DNA from: Gammaproteobacteria bacterium
GTDB lineage: Bacteria; Pseudomonadota; Gammaproteobacteria; Nevskiales; Nevskiaceae
Reading direction: 5' to 3'
NCBI GenBank assembly: GCA_026398815.1
Contig: JAPLSA010000002.1
Coordinates: 1 to 64,000 of the forward strand
Length of the DNA stretch: 64,000 bases
Shown here: one piece after another, positions 28,616-36,143 of the stretch
How positions within the stretch are numbered: position 1 is the first letter of the stretch
Layout: each line of letters starts with the position of its first letter
Notes under the pieces: model-generated
Databases searched by the model: none
Seen by the model: the letters and a program-made list of their open reading frames with translations, nothing else
Told to the model about the DNA's origin: nothing
Position numbers and translations under genes: made by a program

Positions 28616-29875
28616 TCAGGCGGTGAGCAATTCCGCCAGCATCGCCGCCACCGTTGCCGTGGCCGCGCGCAGGTCGCCGAGCCGCAGGCACTCGTCGGCG
28701 CCGTGGCCGTTGGCTTCGGCCAGCGTGCGCGGTCCGGCGCCGTAGAGCACGGTGGGAATGCCGGCCGCGGCGTAATGGCGGGCATCGGTGTACAGCGGCA
28801 CGCCGTGCTCGGCGATCGGGGTGCCGAGAAAGGCCTCGCCATGACGCTGCAGCGCGGTGGTCAGCCGTGCCGCGCCCGGCAGCTTGACCAGCGGCTGCGC
28901 CAGCATCCGCCGCTCGATGTCGACCCGGATGCCCGGATAGCGCCCGGCCGCTTCGGTGATCAGCGTCCGCAGCGCCGTTTCGGCGGCCTCGGCGGATTCC
29001 TCCGGAATGATCCGCCGGTCGATCCGGAAGCTGACCCGGTCCGGCACCACGTTGGTATTGATGCCGCCGCTGATCAGGCCGACGTTCAGCGTCGGCGTGT
29101 CGATGCCCGGCGTCGCCGAATGCACCTCGGCCAGCGCCGCCCGCGAGGCGTACAGCGCCGCCAGGATGCCGGTCGCCGCTTCCAGCGCATCGACCGCCGC
29201 CTGCGGCATCGCCGCGTGGCCCTGCCGGCCGTGCACGGTCACTTCCAGATGCAGGCAGCCGTTGTGCGCGGTGGTCACCGCGTAGGCAAAGCCGGCCGAC
29301 AGCGCCAGATCCGGCCGGCTCAGTCCCTTGCGCAGCAGCCAGGCCGGGCCGATCTCGCCGCCGACTTCCTCGTCGTAAGTGAAATGCAGTTCCACGGCGC
29401 CGCACAGGCGCAAGCCGCCGCGCGCGACCAGCCGCTGCAGGGCGCGCAGCGCGAAGCTGTAGGTGGCGAAATCGGATTTCGACACCGCCACGCCACGGCC
29501 GTACATCACTGGCCCGTGCCGGGGATCGTCGCGGATCAGCGCCCCGTAGGGATCGACCGACCAGCCGGCGCCCGGCGCGACGACATCGCCGTGGGCGTTC
29601 AGCGCGATGCACGGCCCCGGCAGGCCGAAGGACTGGCGGACGATCAGGTTGCGGGCCGACTGCATGCCGGCGGCGGCCAGATCATCGGCGCCGACGACAT
29701 GCGTTTCCACCGCATGGCCCAGTTGCATCAGCAGCTCGGCGGTGCGCGCGCCGTGGGCGCCGCAGTCACCGGGCGGGTTATCGCTGGGCAGTCTAACCAG
29801 CTCGGCGAGAAAGGCGACCTGCTCGGCGAAGCTGGCGTCGACCTCGTCGAGGATCGCGCGTTGCAGCGGCGTCAC
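28616..29875 (-). CDS. M20 family amidohydrolase at the end of the purine operon
   Basis: 419 aa ArgE/DapE-type metallohydrolase. Metal and catalytic residues are visible: HGDVV at about 93-97, TYDEEVGGE (catalytic Glu pair), and the late TDARHY histidine; the dimerisation domain lies in the middle (HGRQGHAAMP). GTG start overlapping the uraD-allC stop, so it is the ninth coupled gene of the purine operon. It probably hydrolyses an N-acyl or N-carbamoyl intermediate after allantoate, for example ureidoglycolate (inference). It could instead be a general peptidase-like enzyme. Confidence 0.82.
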   Translation of the reverse strand: MTPLQRAILDEVDASFAEQVAFLAELVRLPSDNPPGDCGAHGARTAELLMQLGHAVETHVVGADDLAAAGMQSARNLIVRQSFGLPGPCIALNAHGDVVAPGAGWSVDPYGALIRDDPRHGPVMYGRGVAVSKSDFATYSFALRALQRLVARGGLRLCGAVELHFTYDEEVGGEIGPAWLLRKGLSRPDLALSAGFAYAVTTAHNGCLHLEVTVHGRQGHAAMPQAAVDALEAATGILAALYASRAALAEVHSATPGIDTPTLNVGLISGGINTNVVPDRVSFRIDRRIIPEESAEAAETALRTLITEAAGRYPGIRVDIERRMLAQPLVKLPGAARLTTALQRHGEAFLGTPIAEHGVPLYTDARHYAAAGIPTVLYGAGPRTLAEANGHGADECLRLGDLRAATATVAAMLAELLTA

Positions 29876-31614
29876 GACGGCTGCCCGAAGCGGGTCAGGA
29901 AATCGCCGAACACGTCGGCGGCACGCTGCGCATCGTCGCTGGTCATCTGTTCCTCAGGGTGGTGGCTGATGCCGCCATTGCCGCAGCGGACGAACAGCAT
30001 CGCCATCGGCGCCAGTCGCGCCATCATCATCGCGTCATGACCGGCACCGCTCGGCAGGCGGCGCGGCGGCCGCGGATCGGCGCTGCGCTGGATCGCATCG
30101 GCCAGCGCCTGCTGCAGCGCCGGGTCGCAGGGCGCGGCGGCCGCCTCGTGCACCTGGCGGCGTTCGACCGTGACCGCGCGGCGCGTGGCAATCGCATCGA
30201 TCGCCGCGAAGATTGCTTCACGGGCGGCAATGCGCAGCGCATCGTCCGGCGCGCGCAGGTCGATCGACAGCTCGCAGCGGCCGGGGATCACATTGATCGC
30301 ACCCTCCGGCACGTTCAGCGTGCCGACCGTGGCTACCACGCCGTCGTGATCGCCGGCGATGTTCTCGACGGCCAGCAGCATCTCGGCGGCGGCCGCAGCG
30401 GCATCGCGGCGCAGCCGCATCGGCACCGTGCCGGCGTGGCCGGCCAGGCCACGGATGCTCAGCAGATGGCGCTCGGCGCCGTTGATCGCGGTGACCACGC
30501 CGAGTGCGCGGCCTTCGTCGATCAGCACCGGGCCCTGTTCGATGTGTACCTCGACGAACGCTGCGACCTGCTGCGGATCGCGGGCCAGCGCCGGGATCGC
30601 GGCTGGATCGTGGCCGGCCTGCTGCAGCGCTTCGGCCAGTGAAATGCCCTCACGGTCGCGGCGGGCCAGCAGCATCGGATCGAAGTGGCCAGCCAGCGCG
30701 CTGGAGCCGAGGAAGGTCGACTGGAAGCGCACGCCTTCCTCGTCGCTGAAGGCGACGACGTCGATATCGAACGGCAGCTGCACGCCGTTCCGGCGCAGCT
30801 GGCCGAGCACGACGATCGGCAGCAGCACGCCGAGCCGGCCGTCGTAGTGGCCGCCGTTGATGACCGTGTCGTAGTGCGAGCCGGTGATCACGGTGCGCGC
30901 GCCGGGCTGCGCGCTGCGCCAGCGGCCGACGACGTTGCCGATCGCGTCGATGTCGGCCTCGAGCCCGGCTTCCAGCATCCAGTCGCGCAGCCGCGCGGCG
31001 GTGGCCCGGTGCGTCGGCGTCAGGCAGGTGCAGGTCAGGCCGTCGGGCTGCTCGCTGAGCATCGCCAGCCGGCGGCACTGGCTGATGATCTCGTCGCCGG
31101 CCGGCTCGCTGATCCGGTCGGCGAGCCGGAACGCGGCGATCCGGCCGATCTCGTGCAGCGCGCGGGCGAACTCGGTGTCTTCGTCGTTGAGCAGGCGCTC
31201 GGCCCAGGTCGCGATGATCGAGGCCCGGCTGTGGCCCTTCACGGCGACGATGAACGGGAAGCCGAAGCGCGCCCGGTAGTCGGCGTTCAGGCGCTGCAGC
31301 TGCGCGAATTCCTCGGCATTGCAGCGGTCGAGCCCGGCGCCGCGCTGCTCGCGCTGCGACTCGGCGGTCAGCGCGCCGGCCATCGCTGCCTTGCCGGCCA
31401 GCTCCGGATGGGCGTCGATCAGCGCCCGCTGGGTGTCGCGCGGCGCGGCCAGCATCGCGGCGTTCAGCGCATCGAGCAGCGCCAGCCGGCTGGCGAACGG
31501 CCCGGCATCGATCGCCGCCTCGGCGACCCACGGCGAGTGCTCGTAGATGCCGTCCAGCGCGGCCACGAAGCCGGGCCGGTCCAGCGCGTTCAGTTCGGCC
31601 AGCGTGATCCTCAT
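29872..31614 (-). CDS. Fused OHCU decarboxylase and allantoate amidohydrolase
   Basis: 580 aa bifunctional protein. Residues 1-168 are UraD (2-oxo-4-hydroxy-4-carboxy-5-ureidoimidazoline decarboxylase): catalytic His69 in DAHPELAGK, SQREQ at 86-90 and FPFIVAVKG at 119-127. Residues about 175-580 are AllC-type M20 hydrolase: GSHYDTV at 245-251, FSDEEGVRF at 289-297, EVHIEQGPVL and GAGHDAM. The two domains catalyse non-adjacent steps: OHCU to S-allantoin, and allantoate to ureidoglycine, with PuuE acting between them. Four-base overlaps on both sides. Confidence 0.92.
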   Translation of the reverse strand: MRITLAELNALDRPGFVAALDGIYEHSPWVAEAAIDAGPFASRLALLDALNAAMLAAPRDTQRALIDAHPELAGKAAMAGALTAESQREQRGAGLDRCNAEEFAQLQRLNADYRARFGFPFIVAVKGHSRASIIATWAERLLNDEDTEFARALHEIGRIAAFRLADRISEPAGDEIISQCRRLAMLSEQPDGLTCTCLTPTHRATAARLRDWMLEAGLEADIDAIGNVVGRWRSAQPGARTVITGSHYDTVINGGHYDGRLGVLLPIVVLGQLRRNGVQLPFDIDVVAFSDEEGVRFQSTFLGSSALAGHFDPMLLARRDREGISLAEALQQAGHDPAAIPALARDPQQVAAFVEVHIEQGPVLIDEGRALGVVTAINGAERHLLSIRGLAGHAGTVPMRLRRDAAAAAAEMLLAVENIAGDHDGVVATVGTLNVPEGAINVIPGRCELSIDLRAPDDALRIAAREAIFAAIDAIATRRAVTVERRQVHEAAAAPCDPALQQALADAIQRSADPRPPRRLPSGAGHDAMMMARLAPMAMLFVRCGNGGISHHPEEQMTSDDAQRAADVFGDFLTRFGQPS

Positions 31615-32543
31615 GGCGCCGGGAACCGCTGCCGCCAGTGCTCGGCGATGTCGATGCGCCGCGCGATCCAGACGTGGTCATGGGCCAGCACGTAGTCGAG
31701 GAAGCGTTCCAGCGCGGCGATCCGCGCCGGCCGGCCGATGATCCGCGCATGCAGGCCGATCGACAGCATCTTCGGCGCATCGAGCCCGGCCGGATCGCCT
31801 TCGGCGTAGAGGCTGTCGAAGGCATCTTTCAGGTAGTCGTAGAACTGGGTGCCGCTGTTGAAGCCCTGGGCGGCGGCGAAACGCATGTCGTTGCTGTCCA
31901 GCGTGTACGGCACCATCAGCTGCGGCAGCGCGCCGGAGGCGGTGTCGACGACGGTCCAGTACGGCAGGTCGTCGGCATAGGAATCGGCGCTGTAGGCGAA
32001 GCCGCCGTGCTCGGTGATCAGCCGCAAGGTATTCGGGCTGTCGCGGCCGGTATACCAGCCGAGCGGCGCGCGGCCGGTCAGCTCGCGGTGGATCGCCACT
32101 GCCTCAGTGATGTGGGCGCGCTCGGTGGCTTCGTCGATCTGCTGGTAGCTGATCCAGCGCAGGCCGTGGCAGGCGATCTCGTGGCCCAGCTCGCGATAGG
32201 CGGCCAGCGCCTCCGGATGGCGCTGCAGCGCCATCGCCACCGCGAACACGGTCAGCGGCAGGGCGCGCTGCTCGAAGGCGCGCAGCACCCGCCACAGGCC
32301 GGCGCGGCTGCCGTACTCGTACAGCGATTCCATGCTCATGTGGCGCATCGGAAAGCTCTGCGCGCCGATGATCTCGGACAAAAATGTCTCCGAGCCGGCA
32401 TCGCCGTGCAGTACGCAGTTCTCGCCACCTTCCTCATGGTTCAGCACGAACTGCAGCGCCAGCCGGGCGCCACCCGGCCAGCGCGGGTGCGGCGGCCGGC
32501 GGCCGTGGCCGATCAGGTCGCGCGGGTAGCGGTGGCTGTTCAC
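31611..32543 (-). CDS. puuE: Allantoinase PuuE, polysaccharide-deacetylase fold
   Basis: 310 aa. Starts VNSHRYPRDLIGHGR, the typical PuuE N terminus; the phrases LNHEEGGENCVLHGD, YEYGSRAGLWR and HEIACHGLRW place it in the metal-independent allantoinase family related to NodB deacetylases. Hydrolyses S-allantoin to allantoate. GTG start overlapping the guaD stop (GTGA). It sits between guanine deaminase and the enzyme that makes and later consumes its substrate and product. Family length is about 305-320 aa, so it is complete. Confidence 0.93.
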   Translation of the reverse strand: MNSHRYPRDLIGHGRRPPHPRWPGGARLALQFVLNHEEGGENCVLHGDAGSETFLSEIIGAQSFPMRHMSMESLYEYGSRAGLWRVLRAFEQRALPLTVFAVAMALQRHPEALAAYRELGHEIACHGLRWISYQQIDEATERAHITEAVAIHRELTGRAPLGWYTGRDSPNTLRLITEHGGFAYSADSYADDLPYWTVVDTASGALPQLMVPYTLDSNDMRFAAAQGFNSGTQFYDYLKDAFDSLYAEGDPAGLDAPKMLSIGLHARIIGRPARIAALERFLDYVLAHDHVWIARRIDIAEHWRQRFPAP

Positions 32544-33859
32544 GAGGGCAGGCGGGTCTTGGCGGGTTCGCCGAGGATGAACGTCTCCCGGATCGCGCGG
32601 TCGTCGCCCAGGGTCATCAGCACCATCAGCTGCTCGGCCAGCGTCCGCGCGCTGGCGGTGCGGCGGGCGATCAGCGGCGTGGCGGCGAGGTCGAGCACCA
32701 GGAAATCGGCTTCGCGGCCGGAACGGAAGCTGCCGATCCGGTCGTCGAGCCCGAGCAGCCGCGCGCCGCCCAGTGTGGCCAGATAGAAGGCCCGCAGCGG
32801 GTGCAGGCGCTGCTGCTGCAGCTGCGCCACCTGGTAGGCGGCGGCCATCGTCTGCAGCATGCCGAACGAGGTGCCGGCGCCGACATCGGTAGCCAGCGCA
32901 TAGCGCAGGCCGAAGGCGTCGCCGACGTCGAGATTGAACAGGCCGCTGCCGAGAAACAGGTTGGAGGTCGGGCAGAACGCGGCGCCGGTGCCGGTCGACA
33001 CCATGCGCCGGCGGTCGGTCTCGTCGAGGTGGATGCAGTGCGCGTAGATCGCCCGTTCGCGCAGCAGGCCGAAGCGGTCGTAGACATCGAGGTAGCTGCG
33101 CGCCTCCGGAAACAGCTCGGCGATCCAGGCGATCTCGGCGTGGTTTTCCGCCAGGTGGCTGTGGATGTAGACGTCGGGGAATTCGGCGGCCAGCCGTCCG
33201 GCGGCGGCCAGCTGCGCGGCGCTGGAGGTGGCGGCGAAACGCGGCGTGATCGCGTAGTGCAGCCGCTCCCGCCGATGCCAGCGCTCGAGCAGCGCGCGGC
33301 TGTCGTGATCGCCGGATTCGGCGCTGTCGCGCAGCGTTTCCGGGCAGTGGCGGTCCATCAGCACCTTGCCGCAGATCATCCGCAGCCGGCGTTCCGCCGC
33401 GACCGCGAAGAAGGCCTCGACCGACGCCCGGTGCACGGTGCCGAACACCAGCGCCGTGGTGGTGCCGTTGCGCAGCAGCTCGTCGATGCAGACCCGGGCG
33501 ACGTCGCGGGCATGAGCCGGATCGCCGAAGCGGGCCTCGGCCGGGAACACGTGATCGGCCAGCCAGTCGAGCAGCTGCCGGCCGCTGGAGCCGATGACCT
33601 CGGTTTGCGGGTAGTGGACGTGGCTGTCGACGAAGCCGGGCACCAGCAGCGCATCGCGATGGACGGTCACCGGCACGCTGTCCGGCAGCGTCGCCAGCAG
33701 CGACGAGGCCGGCCCGCAGGCGACGATCCGGCCGCTGGCGATCACCAGCAGGCCGTCGGCGAAGTATTCGTAGGCGCCCGGGTCGCTGCCGTCGCCGGGA
33801 TCGCGCAGGAAATGCAGCAGCGCGCCACGGTGCACCGCCACGCTCAGATTGCGGCTCAT
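32540..33859 (-). CDS. guaD: Guanine deaminase
   Basis: 439 aa amidohydrolase. Metal ligands His80 and His82 in VDSHVHYPQTE, then a SHLAEN motif, HCIHL and ATDVGAGTSFGM. These match bacterial guanine deaminases, which convert guanine to xanthine, the substrate of the xanthine dehydrogenase encoded upstream. Four-base overlaps with puuD and puuE. Complete at normal length. Confidence 0.94.
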   Translation of the reverse strand: MSRNLSVAVHRGALLHFLRDPGDGSDPGAYEYFADGLLVIASGRIVACGPASSLLATLPDSVPVTVHRDALLVPGFVDSHVHYPQTEVIGSSGRQLLDWLADHVFPAEARFGDPAHARDVARVCIDELLRNGTTTALVFGTVHRASVEAFFAVAAERRLRMICGKVLMDRHCPETLRDSAESGDHDSRALLERWHRRERLHYAITPRFAATSSAAQLAAAGRLAAEFPDVYIHSHLAENHAEIAWIAELFPEARSYLDVYDRFGLLRERAIYAHCIHLDETDRRRMVSTGTGAAFCPTSNLFLGSGLFNLDVGDAFGLRYALATDVGAGTSFGMLQTMAAAYQVAQLQQQRLHPLRAFYLATLGGARLLGLDDRIGSFRSGREADFLVLDLAATPLIARRTASARTLAEQLMVLMTLGDDRAIRETFILGEPAKTRLPS

Positions 33860-35070
33860 GGCGACTGCGCCCAGCGCAGCAGCGCGGCGCGTTCATCGGC
33901 GCTGAGGCCGGTGACGTTACCGGGCGGCATCGCGCCGCCGCCCAGCTGGGTGGCGATGGCCGCCCGCCGCGCCTGCGCCGCCGCCGGGCTGTCAAGGCGC
34001 ACGCCGTTCGGCGCGGCGGCCAGGCCGGGGAAGCTCGGCTGGCCGGCGTGGCAGGCGGTGCAGCGGGCCGCGAGGATGGCCAGGGCCTGGGTGTCGTCGA
34101 TCGCCGCTCCGGTCGCTGTCCCGCCCGCCGCCGTGGCGCGCGGCTGCAGCAGCACGGCGGCCGTTGCCAGCATCGCCAGGCCGGCCGCCAGCGCCAGCAG
34201 CACCGGGCGCCGGCCGTGCGGCTGCGCCCGGTGGCGCAGCACGAAGCCGTGGCGGATCGCCGCGCCGCCGGCGGCCAGCAGCACCAGCGCCAGCGCATTG
34301 AGGCTGGCGTGGGTGATGCCGGCGTGGTGGTGGCTGATCATGGTCATCAGCACCGGCAGCGTGAAATAGGTGTTGTGCACCGAGCGCTGCTTGCCGCGCC
34401 GGGCGTCGAGCGGGTCGGGCGGCTGGCCAGCGGTGATCGCCGCCACCATCCGCCGCTGGCCGGGAATGATCACCATCGCGACATTGGCGACCATCATCGT
34501 GCCGAGCATCGCGCCGAACACGATGAACGCGCCCCGGCCGCTGAACAGCACGCACAGCGCCCACGCCGCCTGCGCCAGCAGCAGCGCCAGCACGGCGTTG
34601 AACATCCAGCCCGGCACGCGGCCGGCCTGGGCCAGCGGCGAGCGGCACAGGCCGTCGTAGACCAGCCAGCCGCCGACGATGAAGCCCAGCGCCACGGCCA
34701 CCCCGGCCGCGCCGGGTGGTGCGGCGCGCGCCGGATCGAGCAGGTTCGCGGCCGGGTTCAGGAAATAGACCAGCACCAGCATGGCGAACCCGGTCAGCCA
34801 GGTGCTGTAGGCCTCCCAGTAGAACCAGTGCAGCCGCGCCGGCAGCTGCGGCGGGCCGAGCCGGTATTTCTGCGGGTTGTAGAAGCCGCCGCCGTGCACC
34901 GCCCACAGCTCGCCGGCCACGCCCTTGTCGGCCAGCGCTGGGTCGCCCGGCGGCTGGAGATGGTTGTCGAGCCAGACGAAGTAGAAGCTGGCGCCGATCC
35001 AGGCGATGCCGACAACCAGATGCGCCCAGCGCGTCAGCAGGCTCAGCCAGTCCAGCCAGTAGGCGCTCAT
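33856..35070 (-). CDS. puuD: Membrane urate hydroxylase PuuD with cytochrome c tail
   Basis: 404 aa. N-terminal RWAHLVVGIAWIGASFYFVWLDNHL and further membrane helices to about residue 300 mark the PuuD integral-membrane domain. A C-terminal cytochrome c domain carries CTACH at 337-341 and a probable axial Met381 in GAMPPGN. PuuD oxidises urate to 5-hydroxyisourate and passes electrons to the respiratory chain instead of making peroxide like soluble uricase. Four-base overlaps with xdhC and guaD. No other uricase lies in the window. Confidence 0.93.
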   Translation of the reverse strand: MSAYWLDWLSLLTRWAHLVVGIAWIGASFYFVWLDNHLQPPGDPALADKGVAGELWAVHGGGFYNPQKYRLGPPQLPARLHWFYWEAYSTWLTGFAMLVLVYFLNPAANLLDPARAAPPGAAGVAVALGFIVGGWLVYDGLCRSPLAQAGRVPGWMFNAVLALLLAQAAWALCVLFSGRGAFIVFGAMLGTMMVANVAMVIIPGQRRMVAAITAGQPPDPLDARRGKQRSVHNTYFTLPVLMTMISHHHAGITHASLNALALVLLAAGGAAIRHGFVLRHRAQPHGRRPVLLALAAGLAMLATAAVLLQPRATAAGGTATGAAIDDTQALAILAARCTACHAGQPSFPGLAAAPNGVRLDSPAAAQARRAAIATQLGGGAMPPGNVTGLSADERAALLRWAQSP

Positions 35071-36143
35071 CGGACGGCGGCCGTGGCGACCCGCGCGCTG
35101 CCGCAGCGGGCGCAGCCCTGCGGCTGGTCGAGGTGGCAGCCGTCGTCGGCGCTTGGCTGCGCGGCTGTTGCAATGCTGTTCAGACCTTGCAGCAGCTGCG
35201 CGGCGACGCTGACCGCGATCGCCGCCGGCAGCTTGCTGCGGATGCCGCCGATGCCGACCGGGCAGGCGATGCTCTGGCCGTCCAGCCCGTCGCGGGCCAG
35301 CCGCGCACGGAAGCGTGCCGCCTTGGACGCCGAGCCGATCATGCCGATGAAGGTGGCATCGCCCCGCCGCAGCAGCGCCTGGCAGAGCGCGTAGTCGAGC
35401 GGGTGGTCGTGGGTCATCAGCAGGTAGCGGCCGGCAGATGGCGCCTCGGCCAGCAGCGCCACCGGATCATCCGCCACGCAGGTTTCGATGCCGGCGGCGA
35501 GGCCGGCCGGGAAGATGCCGGGCCGGGAATCGATCCAGCGCAGCCGGAACGGCAGCGTCGCCAGGATCGGCGCCAGCGCCTGCCCGACATGGCCGGCGCC
35601 GAACAGCCACAGCGGCAGTCGCAGGACATCGAGCCGCTGCCGCAGCCGGGCGCTGCCGTCGCCTTCGTCGCGCGCCAGCTGCAACGGCGCGGCGGCGGCT
35701 GCCGGCAGCAGCTGGCGGTGGACGCCGCCATCGGCGTCGATGCAGCTGTCGAGCAGCTGCGGCAGGTCGTCCGCCGCAGCAGCGGCAGCGGCCAGCAGCA
35801 GCGGCCGATCGGCCGCCGTCCAGCGTTCCAGCCACAGGTCGACGACGCCGCCGCAGCACTGCGCCAGATGCTCGCCGAGCCGGCGGCGCAGCAGCGCGCC
35901 GTCGCGACCGCCGTGATCGAGCAGCACGCGGGCGGCCTGGGTGGCTTCCCATTCCAGATGGCCGCCGCCGATGCTGCCGACGCTGCCATCGGCGCTGACC
36001 AGCATCGTCGCGCCGGCTTCACGCGGGGCCGAACCGCGCAGGCCGGCCAGAACCACGCGAACGACGACAGCGTGGCTCGCCAGCAGCTCCAGCAGCGCCT
36101 GCGGCCACGGGGTGCCGGGCGTTGCGCGCGAGATCGGCGTCAT
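35067..36143 (-). CDS. xdhC: Xanthine dehydrogenase accessory protein XdhC
   Basis: 358 aa. N-terminal XdhC domain (LAGLRGSAPREAGATMLV, SIGGGHLEWEA) with a Cys pair QCCGG near residue 94, and a C-terminal Rossmann domain (LWLFGAGHVGQAL). XdhC binds and sulfurates molybdenum cofactor and inserts it into XdhB. The last 25 residues form an extra tail with C-x7-C-x2-C, a possible metal site I do not recall from other XdhC proteins. Coupled to xdhB and puuD by 4-base overlaps. Confidence 0.92.
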   Translation of the reverse strand: MTPISRATPGTPWPQALLELLASHAVVVRVVLAGLRGSAPREAGATMLVSADGSVGSIGGGHLEWEATQAARVLLDHGGRDGALLRRRLGEHLAQCCGGVVDLWLERWTAADRPLLLAAAAAAADDLPQLLDSCIDADGGVHRQLLPAAAAAPLQLARDEGDGSARLRQRLDVLRLPLWLFGAGHVGQALAPILATLPFRLRWIDSRPGIFPAGLAAGIETCVADDPVALLAEAPSAGRYLLMTHDHPLDYALCQALLRRGDATFIGMIGSASKAARFRARLARDGLDGQSIACPVGIGGIRSKLPAAIAVSVAAQLLQGLNSIATAAQPSADDGCHLDQPQGCARCGSARVATAAVR

